From assembly GCA_020048755.1 (NCBI GenBank), contig JAIFMD010000060.1:1-43899 (forward strand): DNA of 43,899 nucleotides, given 5' to 3'. The DNA comes from Spirochaetota bacterium (GTDB taxonomy: Bacteria > Spirochaetota > Spirochaetia > Treponematales > UBA12059). Below, in pieces: positions 1 through 7,927 of the stretch; the first letter of the stretch is position 1, and every line of letters begins with the position of its first letter. The position numbers and the translations under genes were made by a program. The notes under the pieces were generated by a model that saw only the letters and a list, made by a program, of their open reading frames with translations, searched no databases and was not told the DNA's origin.

Positions 1-254
1 AACTTTTCCCGGTCGGGTGCAGCACCGGTGATGTGCGACTCGGGAATGCCACAGGTACGCATGGCCCGCCACTTGTAATGGTCGCCCTTGAGCCAGAGCT
101 GCGTCAGGTTTTCAAAGCGGGTATTCTCCGCTATCTGGTGCGGCGGTACGTGGCAGTGGTAATCAAAAATGGGCATGCCCTCAGCGTAGTCATGGTACAG
201 CGTCCTGGCAGCATCGCCTTCCAGCAAAAAATCCTCGTTCAAGAACTGTTTCAT
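1..254 (-). CDS. uxaC: Glucuronate isomerase, N-terminal part (cut by window edge)
   Basis: UxaC interconverts D-glucuronate and D-fructuronate (and galacturonate/tagaturonate), the first cytoplasmic step of hexuronate catabolism. Only the first 84 or so residues lie in the window. They read [16 protein letters not shown], then FDYHCHVPP with the metal-binding HxH of the amidohydrolase fold, then [17 protein letters not shown], which is the family signature. The ATG at 252-254 (minus strand) has a clear AAGGAG 9 nt upstream. It lies 46 nt downstream of the SDR gene on the same strand, so it is probably the third gene of the uronate operon. The remainder of the gene is beyond position 1. Confidence 0.93.
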   Translation of the reverse strand, partial: MKQFLNEDFLLEGDAARTLYHDYAEGMPIFDYHCHVPPHQIAENTRFENLTQLWLKGDHYKWRAMRTCGIPESHITGAAPDREK

Positions 255-300
255 CACGATCTGCTCCTTGTGCCTCGTCGAGGCGGCTTTGTCGAGGTGG

Positions 301-1071
301 TCAGATATTGCTGACCAGGTAACCGCCATCGACCGGCACAGTAACACCGGTAACGAACCCGGCAGCCTTGTCCGAAGCGAGGAAGAGGCTCACGCCGGCG
401 ATTTCTGATACATCGCCAAAGCGGCCGAAGGGTGTATGCGCCATCACGTCCCTGCCACGCGGCGTCAACTCGTTCGTCTTTTCGTCTATGAGCAGCGCCT
501 TGTTCTGCTTGCCGATGAAAAAACCGGGGGCTATGCCGTTGACCCTTATGCCGGCAGGTGCGAATTCCTTGGCGCAGGCCATCGTGAGGTTGATGACCGC
601 GGCCTTGGCGGCACCGTAGGCCCAGACGCCAGACAGTGGAATGTAGGAACTCATCGAGGCCAGGTTGATGATGTTGCCCTTGATGCCTTTCTCAATCCAG
701 AACGCCGCAGTCACCTTGGTCGGCACCACCAGCCCCGCTATCAGGTTGAGCTTGAGGATGTCCTCGAAGAGCGGTACGTCTATCGCGGTAAAGCTGGACT
801 TGCCCTTGTTGCCGCCGGCATGTTTTACGGCTTCTTCTGAATTCGTGTCCACCACCACCGTCAGGATACGTGGTACGGCATCCGCAAGCCCGGGCAAGCC
901 AAGCAGGCGCTGCTTTGCCGCTTCGATGGATTCCATCCGGTGTCCCCACAGCGCGACTTTGGCACCGGCCTTGAGGAATGCCTCGGACATGGCCCCGGCT
1001 ATCGAGCCACCACCTCCTGTGATTGCTACGGTCTTGCCTTCAAAAGAGAACATGGCGTCCAGATAGTTCAT
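301..1071 (-). CDS. SDR-family oxidoreductase, probable D-mannonate oxidoreductase (fructuronate reductase), with internal deletion
   Basis: This is a classical short-chain dehydrogenase of 256 aa. The N-terminal cofactor loop TGGGGSIAG, the active-site Ser of the NLASMSS segment, the YGAAK catalytic Tyr/Lys pair and the C-terminal VPVDGGYLV are all present. Between uxaC and a DeoR regulator, the expected role is NADH-linked reduction of D-fructuronate to D-mannonate. The start ATG overlaps the deoR stop (ATGA) and has AAGGAG 7 nt upstream. Oddity: the sequence runs from TNSEEAVK straight into HAGGNKGKS. The helix and strand beta4 that normally carry the structural N-(N/G)-A-G segment (about 20 residues) are missing, in frame, at about 818-826. 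The enzyme may be inactive, or this is an assembly collapse. Substrate assignment is inferred from context. Confidence 0.8.
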   Translation of the reverse strand: MNYLDAMFSFEGKTVAITGGGGSIAGAMSEAFLKAGAKVALWGHRMESIEAAKQRLLGLPGLADAVPRILTVVVDTNSEEAVKHAGGNKGKSSFTAIDVPLFEDILKLNLIAGLVVPTKVTAAFWIEKGIKGNIINLASMSSYIPLSGVWAYGAAKAAVINLTMACAKEFAPAGIRVNGIAPGFFIGKQNKALLIDEKTNELTPRGRDVMAHTPFGRFGDVSEIAGVSLFLASDKAAGFVTGVTVPVDGGYLVSNI

Positions 1072-1862
1072 CGTCGCACTCCTTGCCTGGAAAAATTGTC
1101 TGACTGGTCGTCAGAGATTATGACCTCGAGGCCAAAGGCCTTGAGGTCTTTTTCATGCGTAAAGTCCTTGTCACTTATAAGCACGTCAACGTCTCCGGCC
1201 CTCGCAAATATGGAAAATGCTTCCCGTCCAAATTTCGTGGAATCGGCCAGCACGACGCGCCGTTTTGACACCTCGATTACCTTCTGCTTGAGCTGGGATT
1301 CTATAAGGTTCTGCGATGAAAACACGCCGCGCGCCGAGAAGCCCGTGGTCCCCAGGAAACAAGTCTCGATGTTGAGAGGACGGAGCGCCTCGATGGCCAT
1401 GGGGCCGATGAAGGATCCCGCCTCCTTGCGGTAACTGCCACCCAGGCTTATCAGGCTTATTTCGGGACACTCGCCGAGCAGCACCATGACGTCTATGGAG
1501 TTGGTGACGACCCTGAGGTTGGTGTCCTTGAGCTCTTTGGCCAGCAACAGGCAGGTGCTCCCGGCATCCAGGTAGATGGTCTCGCCTTCCTGGACGAGTT
1601 CCCTCGCTTTCCGCGCTATGCTCTGCTTCGCCTCGATGTGCTCGTGCTGGCGTACTTCTATTGCCTTGAGGAAACGGATATCCTCGGCAATCCGTGCGCC
1701 GCCCCTGGTCCGTATCAGGCAGCCCATTTCCTCCAGCTGGGTAAGATCCTTGCGTATCGTCACCTCCGATACGTCCAGCTTCTGGGAAAAATCGCCTACG
1801 GAGACGGAGCGGAGCAGGCTCAGAAGCTTGAGTATCTCGGCATGGCGGGGTATGTGGGTCAC
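1068..1862 (-). CDS. DeoR-family transcriptional regulator of uronate genes
   Basis: 264 aa. An N-terminal DeoR winged HTH (about residues 5-57, with VSEVTIRKDLTQLEE as recognition region) is followed by a DeoR C-terminal sensor domain. That domain contains YLDAGSTCLLLAKEL and the LADSTKFG phosphate-sugar-binding type motifs. It most likely represses the operon it heads (SDR, uxaC) and is released by a sugar-phosphate or uronate intermediate. The start is a GTG at 1860-1862, chosen because the HTH begins directly after it and AAGG lies about 9 nt upstream. The stop overlaps the SDR start. A good sigma-70-type promoter and a pair of direct repeats lie immediately upstream (separate entries). 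The ligand is not deducible from sequence. Confidence 0.9.
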   Translation of the reverse strand: MTHIPRHAEILKLLSLLRSVSVGDFSQKLDVSEVTIRKDLTQLEEMGCLIRTRGGARIAEDIRFLKAIEVRQHEHIEAKQSIARKARELVQEGETIYLDAGSTCLLLAKELKDTNLRVVTNSIDVMVLLGECPEISLISLGGSYRKEAGSFIGPMAIEALRPLNIETCFLGTTGFSARGVFSSQNLIESQLKQKVIEVSKRRVVLADSTKFGREAFSIFARAGDVDVLISDKDFTHEKDLKAFGLEVIISDDQSDNFSRQGVRR

Positions 1863-1884
1863 GTTTCATTACCTTTCGTTTTTC

Positions 1885-1913
1885 AGAATATATCGAAGGC
1901 ATGGAGTTGTCAA
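1885..1913 (-). promoter_or_regulatory. Sigma-70-type promoter of the deoR-SDR-uxaC operon
   Basis: Read on the minus strand there is TTGACA (1908-1913), a 17-nt spacer and TATTCT (1885-1890), a near-consensus match with ideal spacing. The predicted start, near 1878, leaves a very short leader of about 15 nt before the GTG start, with AAGG just inside it. Predicted from sequence only. Confidence 0.65.
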
Positions 1914-1924
1914 TAAAGTACTTT

Positions 1925-1952
1925 TAAACTTGTTTCTTCTGTTATAAACTTG
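1925..1952. promoter_or_regulatory. Direct repeats, candidate DeoR operator
   Basis: The octamer TAAACTTG occurs at 1925-1932 and again at 1945-1952, exactly 20 bp apart (two helical turns), in the AT-rich gap between deoR and the divergent HAD gene. It lies just upstream of the deoR -35 box. DeoR-family repressors often use direct repeats, so this is a plausible autoregulatory operator. It could also control the HAD gene. Confidence 0.4.
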
Positions 1953-2020
1953 ACCATAGCAAATTTTCATGGCAGTAGGTTTCGTAACAGTGCGGGCAAT
2001 GAAAGGAACGGCAAGCACCT

Positions 2021-2914
2021 ATGAGCAGCACCCTGCATGATCTGGCTCTGTTCCCCGGGGATCTGGCGCCGGCCCGGTCTTTTTTTGTCGGTATCGATTC
2101 TGATGGTTGCGTGTTCGATACCATGGAACTGAAACAGAGAACATGCTTCTGCCCGAATTTCATAGACAGCTTTGGACTGCAGGCAGTCTCAGGCTACGCC
2201 CGCGAGGCCTGGGAATTCGTCAATCTGCACTCCAGAACCAGGGGCTGCAATAGGTATGAAGCAGTCCTGCGGACCCTGGAACTACTCCGGGAACATCCTG
2301 GCATCAAATCCAGCCCTGTTGCCCTGCCGAAGCTTGCCGGGCTCGCAACCTGGCTGCAGCATGAACCGAGCCCCGGACTGACCACGCTCAGGGCCGAACT
2401 CGACAGGACGGGAAGCGCGGAGCTGGAACTGGTCTACCTCTGGTCGATCGCGGTTGACGAGGCGATCGGTAAGTCAGCCGGCATCGTGCCACCCTTTCCC
2501 CTCGTGCGGGAATCGCTTGAAGCCATGCGGGGCAGTGCCGACATCATGGTTATCTCGCAGACCCCCTCGGAGACGCTCAGACGGGATTGGGCACAGCACG
2601 GCCTTGACGGCCTGGTCCGCCACATAGCCGGCCAGGAAGCGGGAACCAAGTCCGGCCAGTTACGACTGGCCACCGAGGGAATGTACTGCCCGGACAGGAT
2701 CCTGATGATCGGTGATGCCCCCGGCGACCTTGAAGCAGCCAGACGCAACAAAGCGCTCTTCTACCCGATCCAGCCCGGTAACGAAGTGGAATCCTGGAGG
2801 CGGTTCCATGACGAAGCTCTCGACAGGTTTTTTGAAGGTAGCTTTACAATGAAGTATCAGGAGATGCTTCTCGAGGAATTCAGCGTCCAATATCCGTCCG
2901 CCAGACCAGTATAA
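2021..2914 (+). CDS. HAD-superfamily hydrolase
   Basis: 297 aa. The three HAD motifs are visible: GIDSDGCVFDT near residue 24 (D26 nucleophile, D28 acid/base), VISQTPSETL around residue 187 (motif II Ser/Thr position), and RILMIGDAPGDLEAA near 229 (motif IV acidic pair). It is a cytoplasmic phosphohydrolase-type protein with a helical cap of over 100 residues between motifs I and II. The substrate is unknown. It is divergent from the deoR-uronate operon, so it may act on a sugar phosphate from that pathway, but that is context only. The ATG has AAGGA about 13 nt upstream, which is a little distant. The gene is followed by a tRNA terminator on the other strand. Confidence 0.85.
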   Translation: MSSTLHDLALFPGDLAPARSFFVGIDSDGCVFDTMELKQRTCFCPNFIDSFGLQAVSGYAREAWEFVNLHSRTRGCNRYEAVLRTLELLREHPGIKSSPVALPKLAGLATWLQHEPSPGLTTLRAELDRTGSAELELVYLWSIAVDEAIGKSAGIVPPFPLVRESLEAMRGSADIMVISQTPSETLRRDWAQHGLDGLVRHIAGQEAGTKSGQLRLATEGMYCPDRILMIGDAPGDLEAARRNKALFYPIQPGNEVESWRRFHDEALDRFFEGSFTMKYQEMLLEEFSVQYPSARPV

Positions 2915-2962
2915 CGGTGATCCCACAGGGTCTGGCACGGTCATATTTTGGTGCCAGTCCAT

Positions 2963-2998
2963 AAAAAAACGAGGATGGCATTTTGTTGCCACCCCCGT
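2963..2998 (-). terminator. Rho-independent terminator of the tRNA-Thr gene
   Basis: A 12-bp stem (arms 2969-2980 and 2987-2998, 6-nt loop) is followed on the minus strand by a run of T (complement of 2963-2968). In minus-strand RNA two positions form G-U wobbles; in plus-strand RNA the same positions are A-C mismatches. The hairpin is therefore built to stop the tRNA transcript, though it may also weakly stop the HAD gene. Confidence 0.85.
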
Positions 2999-3037
2999 AT
3001 TTTCATTCCCCAGAAAGATTTAGTCCAAGGTTTTTCA

Positions 3038-3110
3038 AGCCGAGACCGAGAATCGAACTCGGTACCTGCGCATTACGAGTGCGCCGCTCTGCCAAGTGAG
3101 CTATCTCGGC
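3038..3110 (-). tRNA. tRNA-Thr (anticodon CGT)
   Basis: 73 nt without an encoded CCA. The acceptor stem is GCCGAGA/TCTCGGC, the D stem GCTC/GAGC, and the anticodon stem GCGCA/TGCGC with loop CTCGTAA (anticodon CGT, reading ACG threonine codons). The T stem is CCGAG/CTCGG with loop TTCGATT, and the discriminator base is T. All stems pair perfectly. It has its own promoter and terminator, so it is a single-gene unit. Confidence 0.96.
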
Positions 3111-3122
3111 GATTCGGGCGAG

Positions 3123-3152
3123 AATATACCTGAAACAGGGGACGAAGGGCAA
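3123..3152 (-). promoter_or_regulatory. Candidate promoter of tRNA-Thr
   Basis: On the minus strand TTGCCC (3147-3152), an 18-nt spacer and TATATT (3123-3128) lie 12 nt or more upstream of the tRNA 5' end. The start site would be near 3116. It fits in the short gap after the Crp-like gene. Confidence 0.5.
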
Positions 3153-3172
3153 GAGCCACCAGAGCGCACGCG

Positions 3173-3817
3173 TTATTTCTTGCGCTTGGAATTGACAAAA
3201 CGGATGAAGTCGTTGATGTTCTTGACGACCATATGGTCAACGAAGAGCTCTATGCGGCGCTGCTTCACGAAGTGGCCGAGCAGGGTCTGGACTTCAGCGG
3301 GGTTCATACCGGCCCAGTGTGCCACATCGTCCACCGTCACCTTGAACTCCCGCCTGTCTCCACTGACCTCACCCGGGTTGGTGGAACCCTGCGTCTCATC
3401 GAGCATCAGGAATACATCTGCGATCTTGGCCTGGGGGTCGTCCAGGGTAAGGATCATGAACCGGCGTTTCTGGTCGTATATCCGCTTGGTGAACACCTTG
3501 AGCAAGCGCAAGGCAATCTGAGGATTGCCTATCATCAGGATCTCGAAATTGGCCCGGTTGAACTCAAGCACCTTGACGGTTTCCAGCGCGATGGCGGTTG
3601 CAGAACGCGGGGCGCCTTCCAGTATGGCCATCTCGCCAAATATCTCGGGAGCGGAGAGGATGTCGATGTTCTTTTCTATGTCGCCGACAATCTTGGTTAT
3701 GCGGACGCGACCAGCCTGGATGAGGTAGAAGCTGTCACCAGGCTCGTACTCGGCAAAGACTATCTCCCCGGGCTGGTAGGTCCGCGCAAAGCGTCCGAAT
3801 CCTGCTAAGTCCGCCAT
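3173..3817 (-). CDS. Crp/Fnr-like cyclic-nucleotide-binding protein with DNA-binding-like C-terminus
   Basis: 214 aa. Residues 5-115 form a cyclic-nucleotide-binding beta-roll: YQPGEIVFAEYEPGDSFYLIQAGRV, then PEIFGEMAILEGAPRSATAIA, where GE and R-S-A match the phosphate-binding cassette. Residues about 120-214 resemble the helical dimer interface plus a winged HTH (TVDDVAHWAGMNPAEVQTLLGHF). No 4Fe-4S cysteines are visible, so it is not Fnr-like. The start ATG at 3815-3817 lies 1 nt after the stop of the upstream TPR partner and has AGGAG 6 nt upstream. A longer open frame begins in the neighbour and is not the start. It is co-transcribed with the next gene; the pair probably senses a nucleotide second messenger together. 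Confidence 0.85.
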   Translation of the reverse strand: MADLAGFGRFARTYQPGEIVFAEYEPGDSFYLIQAGRVRITKIVGDIEKNIDILSAPEIFGEMAILEGAPRSATAIALETVKVLEFNRANFEILMIGNPQIALRLLKVFTKRIYDQKRRFMILTLDDPQAKIADVFLMLDETQGSTNPGEVSGDRREFKVTVDDVAHWAGMNPAEVQTLLGHFVKQRRIELFVDHMVVKNINDFIRFVNSKRKK

Positions 3818-3818
3818 G

Positions 3819-4892
3819 TCAGGCTCCTGCCAGCGCGTTGAGCGCTTTTTTTGCCTTGATGCGGGCACTGGAATCCTCATCGCCCGGCATCGACAGCACC
3901 TTGGAATAGAAGGCCTTTGCCTTGACCTTGTCACCCTTCTTGTCCCAGGACTGCCCCATGATGAAGAGGATATCGGCCATATCAGGATGTTTCGGAGCGC
4001 TCTGCACTATGCCCGTAAAGTGCTTTATGGATAGATCCCACTGTCCGAGGGCAAACAGGCAGCGCCCCATGTCGAACTGGGCCTTGGCTACATATTCAGA
4101 CTCATCCCCTGCTTCCGCGATGACCTTGAGGGCCTTGAAGGCATCCTGGTACTTTTCCTGGGAGAACAGGCTGACGGCGTTGTAGTAATCCTTGGCCAGA
4201 TCGGAGAGGCTCGCACCTTCTGACGCCTTGCCTGCACTTGCGTTCTGGGGCGACTCATCAGGGGATTCGGAATCGACAGAAAAGTTGGCCGGAGGCGCGG
4301 ACTGCGCAGCGGCCGGGGATCCGGCAAGCGGAGCCGGCCCCTTGCCGTCACCGTAGCGCGACAGAGAGGCTTCGGCAGTCTCTAGAAAGCGACCTGCGGA
4401 TTCGGCCATCTTGCCGGTAGGATAATAGGTCAGGTAGCGGCTGAGCACATACCGGGCCTGGGAATACATGCGGTTGCGCAGGTAATACTCTCCGGTCTTG
4501 AAGAGCCCCATCTCCGCGTTTACCGCGGAAGGATTCTCCATGAGGTTTTCAACCTGCTTGTGTATGTGCCGGAGCTGATTCGAGAAGACTTTGAGCATCT
4601 TAATGATGATGCGGGTGTTGGACATGGAGAAGGCTTCGAATTCAGGAACGGTAAAGGTGAGTACATTGGCATCTTCCAGGACGACGGCGTTCTCCTCGCG
4701 GGGGTAATGGCCGAGGGAGCTTTTTACACCAAAGAACTCGCCAGTCTGGATAATTTCGCGGATTGGCTTGCCGGTCTCGATGTCACTATAGTTCAGGCTG
4801 ACCTTGCCACGCTGGAGGACGAATACTCTGTCTCCCTGGTCTCCCTGGAAGTAAATAACCGAGTTTGCACGGTACGTCCCTACCTTGGGCAT
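3819..4892 (-). CDS. Cyclic-nucleotide-binding protein with TPR repeats
   Basis: 357 aa. The N-terminal cNMP-binding fold (about residues 5-115: YFQGDQGDRVFVLQRGKVSL, GEFFGVKSSLGHYPREENAVV) is followed by a helix, an Ala/Pro/Ser-rich linker (about 185-225), and a TPR-like region to the C-terminus (DLAKDYYNAVSLF, then AQFDMGRCLFALGQWDLSIKHF and ADILFIMGQSWDKKGDKVKA). No DNA-binding domain is present, so it is probably a protein-interaction partner of the downstream Crp-like gene. The start ATG is preceded by GAGGAAA. Such pairs occur in spirochaetes, which is one basis for the lineage guess. The ligand is unknown, and the glycine-glutamate cassette is degenerate. Confidence 0.8.
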   Translation of the reverse strand: MPKVGTYRANSVIYFQGDQGDRVFVLQRGKVSLNYSDIETGKPIREIIQTGEFFGVKSSLGHYPREENAVVLEDANVLTFTVPEFEAFSMSNTRIIIKMLKVFSNQLRHIHKQVENLMENPSAVNAEMGLFKTGEYYLRNRMYSQARYVLSRYLTYYPTGKMAESAGRFLETAEASLSRYGDGKGPAPLAGSPAAAQSAPPANFSVDSESPDESPQNASAGKASEGASLSDLAKDYYNAVSLFSQEKYQDAFKALKVIAEAGDESEYVAKAQFDMGRCLFALGQWDLSIKHFTGIVQSAPKHPDMADILFIMGQSWDKKGDKVKAKAFYSKVLSMPGDEDSSARIKAKKALNALAGA

Positions 4893-4949
4893 CGTTTCCT
4901 CATTGATACAGTATTACGGCCAGAGCCTGATCCTGTGAGCCGCTCGCCC

Positions 4950-4978
4950 ATTATAGTATATATCAAGCTATCAAGCCA
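4950..4978 (-). promoter_or_regulatory. Candidate promoter of the paired cNMP-binding genes
   Basis: On the minus strand a perfect TATAAT (4950-4955) sits 17 nt from a weak TGGCTT (4973-4978). The start would be near 4943 with a leader of about 50 nt. The spacer contains a repeated TTGATA. An inverted repeat, CGATTGT-CA-ACAATCG at 4982-4997, lies directly upstream and overlaps the amidohydrolase stop; it could be an activator or repressor site. Confidence 0.45.
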
Positions 4979-4987
4979 TGCCGATTG

Positions 4988-6211
4988 TCAACAATCGAAG
5001 GGCAGGTAGTCAAGACGTTTTTTAAAGCCAACCGCAGTTCTGATACTGCGGTACAGGGTAGCAGGGGTACCCCTGACCAGCATCGGCCGGCCGCCCACCG
5101 TGACTTCTTCATACGCAACATCCCTGGGAATGAGTTCTTCAAACCGTTTATCCGCCAGGACGGGCACTCCATCTACTGAAAGAAACTCGATATCTTCCAT
5201 GGAACAGGCTGCGAGGTTTTCATAGGGATCGTCATTGCTGGCCCTGAGGACGAGGATGTCGGCCTTCATGCCTGGCTCGAGTGCACCGATGCGATCGGCC
5301 ATGCGGAAGGCCCTGGCGGGGTTGACGGTGACCATGGAGAACAGGGCTTTGGCCGGCAATTCCTCGCCGTACAGTTCCCGGTACGTTTTTCGGGCGAATT
5401 TCATCTCCGCGAGCAAGTTTGGTGAACCGGTAGCGGTTGAGTCAGTGCCGATTGCGACATTGATGCCGGCCTTGAGGATCTTGCGTATCTTGCAGGTAAC
5501 GTTGAACATGAAGTAATTCGAAGCCGGGCACCAGGATATCGAGGCGCCAGCCTTGGCGGTCTTCTTGATGTCCTCGTCTGAGAATCCTATACAATGGATG
5601 AATACATCGTGGTCATCGAGGCAGTTCAGCCTCTCGAGGATGCCTATGCCGTCCTGGGACTCAGGATCAAAGCCTTCCTCGAGATGGGTAATGTGCGGCC
5701 AGTTGTTGGCAAGGGCCCTGGCATGTTCGATCTCTATGCCTTCTCCCCAGTGCAGATCGAAGGAGGAGCATTCATGGGACAGGCAATATTCCTCGATCAC
5801 CCTGATGGGCAAGCGGGGCAGGTAGTCTCCATTGATCTCGTGCGGAAAGTGATCGTTGGCAGTCGCCACACCAGAGAACATATTTTTATATGAAGACAGG
5901 AAATACATCTGTTCTACGTTGATATTCGAGCGCTCTTCAAAAACTGGTGAGGATTTGAGGTCGGCATCCCAGGGAGCCCAGTTCAGGTAGAACCTGTCAT
6001 CCTTGGGACCAACCCGCGGCAGGTAGTTGCCCCTGAAATGATCGTGGATGTTGATCAGGGCAGGGTACACAATCGAGGCCCCACCGAGGTCAAAGGTCGG
6101 GCCGGGAAGACGATCCTGCGTCAACGTGCTGCCGTGTACCGAGAGTGAACCACGACTTCGTATGCTATCACCGCTCGCAATGTCGGCGTTTTTGATCGAA
6201 TAATTTGTCAC
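4988..6211 (-). CDS. Amidohydrolase-superfamily deaminase-like enzyme
   Basis: 407 aa. The metal-dependent amidohydrolase layout is complete: INIHDHFRG gives the HxH pair after beta1, HITHLEEG and FIHCIGF supply the two later histidines, and AIGTDSTATG the catalytic Asp. KADILVLR is the C-terminal beta-sandwich edge strand typical of the cytosine-deaminase/TrzN/guanine-deaminase branch (cog0402-like). Cytoplasmic hydrolysis of an amine or amide on a heterocycle is likely, but the substrate cannot be read from the sequence. The start is a GTG at 6209-6211 with AAGGA 9 nt upstream. It lies upstream of, and on the same strand as, the cNMP pair, which has its own promoter; a functional link is not evident. 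Confidence 0.8.
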   Translation of the reverse strand: MTNYSIKNADIASGDSIRSRGSLSVHGSTLTQDRLPGPTFDLGGASIVYPALINIHDHFRGNYLPRVGPKDDRFYLNWAPWDADLKSSPVFEERSNINVEQMYFLSSYKNMFSGVATANDHFPHEINGDYLPRLPIRVIEEYCLSHECSSFDLHWGEGIEIEHARALANNWPHITHLEEGFDPESQDGIGILERLNCLDDHDVFIHCIGFSDEDIKKTAKAGASISWCPASNYFMFNVTCKIRKILKAGINVAIGTDSTATGSPNLLAEMKFARKTYRELYGEELPAKALFSMVTVNPARAFRMADRIGALEPGMKADILVLRASNDDPYENLAACSMEDIEFLSVDGVPVLADKRFEELIPRDVAYEEVTVGGRPMLVRGTPATLYRSIRTAVGFKKRLDYLPFDC

Positions 6212-6481
6212 TTCAGTCCATCCTTGCCCCGGGGGATGCTTACCGTGCTCATGCGCGGAAAGATTCCGCCGATTCTACGTATTCGGCTCTTATTATATTT
6301 CGGCGGGAAAGTTAAAAAAATTGACACCGAACGGTTGATTGTACCATTCAAACACATACTTGTATGAAAAAAATGTTGCCGGTGTACAATTTCCTGTTGG
6401 CATAGTAGAATGTATGCTTGCTCTTAATGCACTCGATACATTTAAAACGCCTTGAACGGCGCATCTGTGAGGAATAACGAC

Positions 6482-6988
6482 ATGATCAATATACGTGAAT
6501 ACGAGCTCGTCTCGCTTGAAACCGGCGCATACCGGGATATCGAACTCGATATCCTCAAGGAAACGCTGGCGACATGGAAGGCAAATCCAGGTTCGCCGTT
6601 CGAACTCATCGAACTGCGCGACGGATCGATATTGGCAGGTTTCTGCCTGTACTACCATGCTCCGAACACTGATTACACGTATGATGTACATACCTTCGTT
6701 GTGGGGCGGGATTACCGGAACAAGGCTGTAGGCCCACGCTTGATAGAGCTGCTTGAGGAACGGCTCCTTGAGACAAAGAAGTATGCCGTCATCAGGATGG
6801 AGACTTCAAAGGTCAAGGAAAACGCAATCGGCGACGAGTTTTTCCAGTCCATTGGATTTCAGACCATAGGCCACATCCCGGGTTTCTACGATGCGGAGAA
6901 CGATTACTACATCTATGTGAAAGCCGTCTCGAGCATAAAGCTCAAAGAACCTGATTCCGGCGAAAAGCCGGAACTGGCGGACGAGTAG
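6482..6988 (+). CDS. GNAT-like acetyltransferase
   Basis: 168 aa. A single GNAT-like fold is suggested by FELIELRDGSILAGFCLYYHAP (beta2-beta4), HTFVVGRDYRNKAVGPRLIELLEERLL (the R/Q-x-x-G-x-G/A loop for acetyl-CoA pyrophosphate, here RNKAVGPR, rather degenerate) and FFQSIGFQTIGHIPGFYDAENDYYIYVKAV, the typical C-terminal GF...Y segment. Transfer of an acyl group to an amine is expected; the substrate is unknown. The ATG at 6482 was chosen over an upstream in-frame TTG because GAGGAA lies 8 nt before it. An upstream TTGACA at 6321 is a possible -35 but has no convincing -10. The ROK kinase starts 3 nt after its stop, so the two are co-transcribed. Confidence 0.75.
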   Translation: MINIREYELVSLETGAYRDIELDILKETLATWKANPGSPFELIELRDGSILAGFCLYYHAPNTDYTYDVHTFVVGRDYRNKAVGPRLIELLEERLLETKKYAVIRMETSKVKENAIGDEFFQSIGFQTIGHIPGFYDAENDYYIYVKAVSSIKLKEPDSGEKPELADE

Positions 6989-6991
6989 GCC

Positions 6992-7927
6992 ATGCTGATA
7001 GCCGCGATCGAGGCGGGTGGCACCAAATTCGTGCTCGGCCTGCTCGAAGGAACGCCTGGTGGCAGCACGTCGGCAGACAGCCAGGCACCGACAATACTCC
7101 AGAAGACCCGGATACCGACAGAGGATCCCGCGAGCACGCTCAAGGCGGCCGCCGCGTGGTTTGAGCAGGCGTTCCGGGAGCGGGGACGGGCGGCGGTCTT
7201 CGGCGTCGCGTCCTTCGGACCGCTCGCGGGCAGGTTCGGGCAGGCGACCTGGGGCCGGATAGGTCCGACGCCGAAGCCCGGTTGGGCCGGATTCGACCTG
7301 GCTGGCGAACTGCGGAGGCTGACCGGGCTTGATCCGGTGATGGATACCGACGTGAACGCTGCTGCCTTTGCTGAAGGTCTGTGGGGTGCCTCGCGCGGGC
7401 TCTCGGATCATGTGTATGTTACCGTAGGTACCGGCATCGGTGGCGGGGTCGTTACGAACGGCGCGTTGCTGCATGGGGCCGGCCACCCGGAAACCGGCCA
7501 TGTGCCGGTGCCGCGCGAGCCAGGTGACGAGTATCCGGGCCGCTGCCCGTTCCACGGAGCTTGCCTGGAAGGCATGGCCTCCGGGCCGGCCGTAGGCGAA
7601 CGCTGGGGCACGCCGGCTGAAAACCTGCCGGCCGGGCATCCCGCCTGGGATCTCGAGGCACGGTATCTGGCTTCAGGCTTCCTGCCCTTCGTGCACGTGC
7701 TGGCCACCGAACGCATCGTTCTGGGCGGTGGACTGGGCTCGGCGCCGGGTCTCATGGAGCTGGTACGGGGGCATCTCAGAACCAGGCTGGCTGGCTACGC
7801 GCCCAGGCTCGACGAGCCAGGCGCGATGGACGCATTCATAGTGCCGCCGGGTCTCGGCGGCGACGCGGGCCTGCTCGGCGCGGCAGCTCTGGCTATGTTT
7901 CGTCCAGGATTTCCGTCCTCGGGCTGA
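6992..7927 (+). CDS. ROK-family fructokinase
   Basis: 311 aa. The protein begins AAIEAGGTKFVLGL, the phosphate-1 motif typical of bacterial ROK fructokinases. It has TPKPGWAGFDL, the catalytic Asp in MDTDVNAAAFAE, TVGTGIGGG, and the ROK zinc motif in HVPVPREPGDEYPGRCPFHGACLEG split as a CxxH plus CxEG pattern. The signature GHV/P and the 'LPAGHPAWDLEARYLA' region match the Mak/GmuE branch, which phosphorylates fructose (EC 2.7.1.4). It is cytoplasmic. Fructose specificity is inferred from these motifs; mannose cannot be excluded. Translation is probably coupled to the preceding acetyltransferase. Confidence 0.85.
   Translation: MLIAAIEAGGTKFVLGLLEGTPGGSTSADSQAPTILQKTRIPTEDPASTLKAAAAWFEQAFRERGRAAVFGVASFGPLAGRFGQATWGRIGPTPKPGWAGFDLAGELRRLTGLDPVMDTDVNAAAFAEGLWGASRGLSDHVYVTVGTGIGGGVVTNGALLHGAGHPETGHVPVPREPGDEYPGRCPFHGACLEGMASGPAVGERWGTPAENLPAGHPAWDLEARYLASGFLPFVHVLATERIVLGGGLGSAPGLMELVRGHLRTRLAGYAPRLDEPGAMDAFIVPPGLGGDAGLLGAAALAMFRPGFPSSG

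Noticed and set aside
6256-6270. GCGGAA-AGA-TTCCGC inverted repeat upstream of the amidohydrolase
   Set aside because: Short arms in GC-rich sequence, no position relative to a recognisable promoter; not reported as a site.
6806-7639. 277-codon open frame on the minus strand
   Set aside because: Antisense to the acetyltransferase and ROK kinase, both of which have strong motifs on the other strand.
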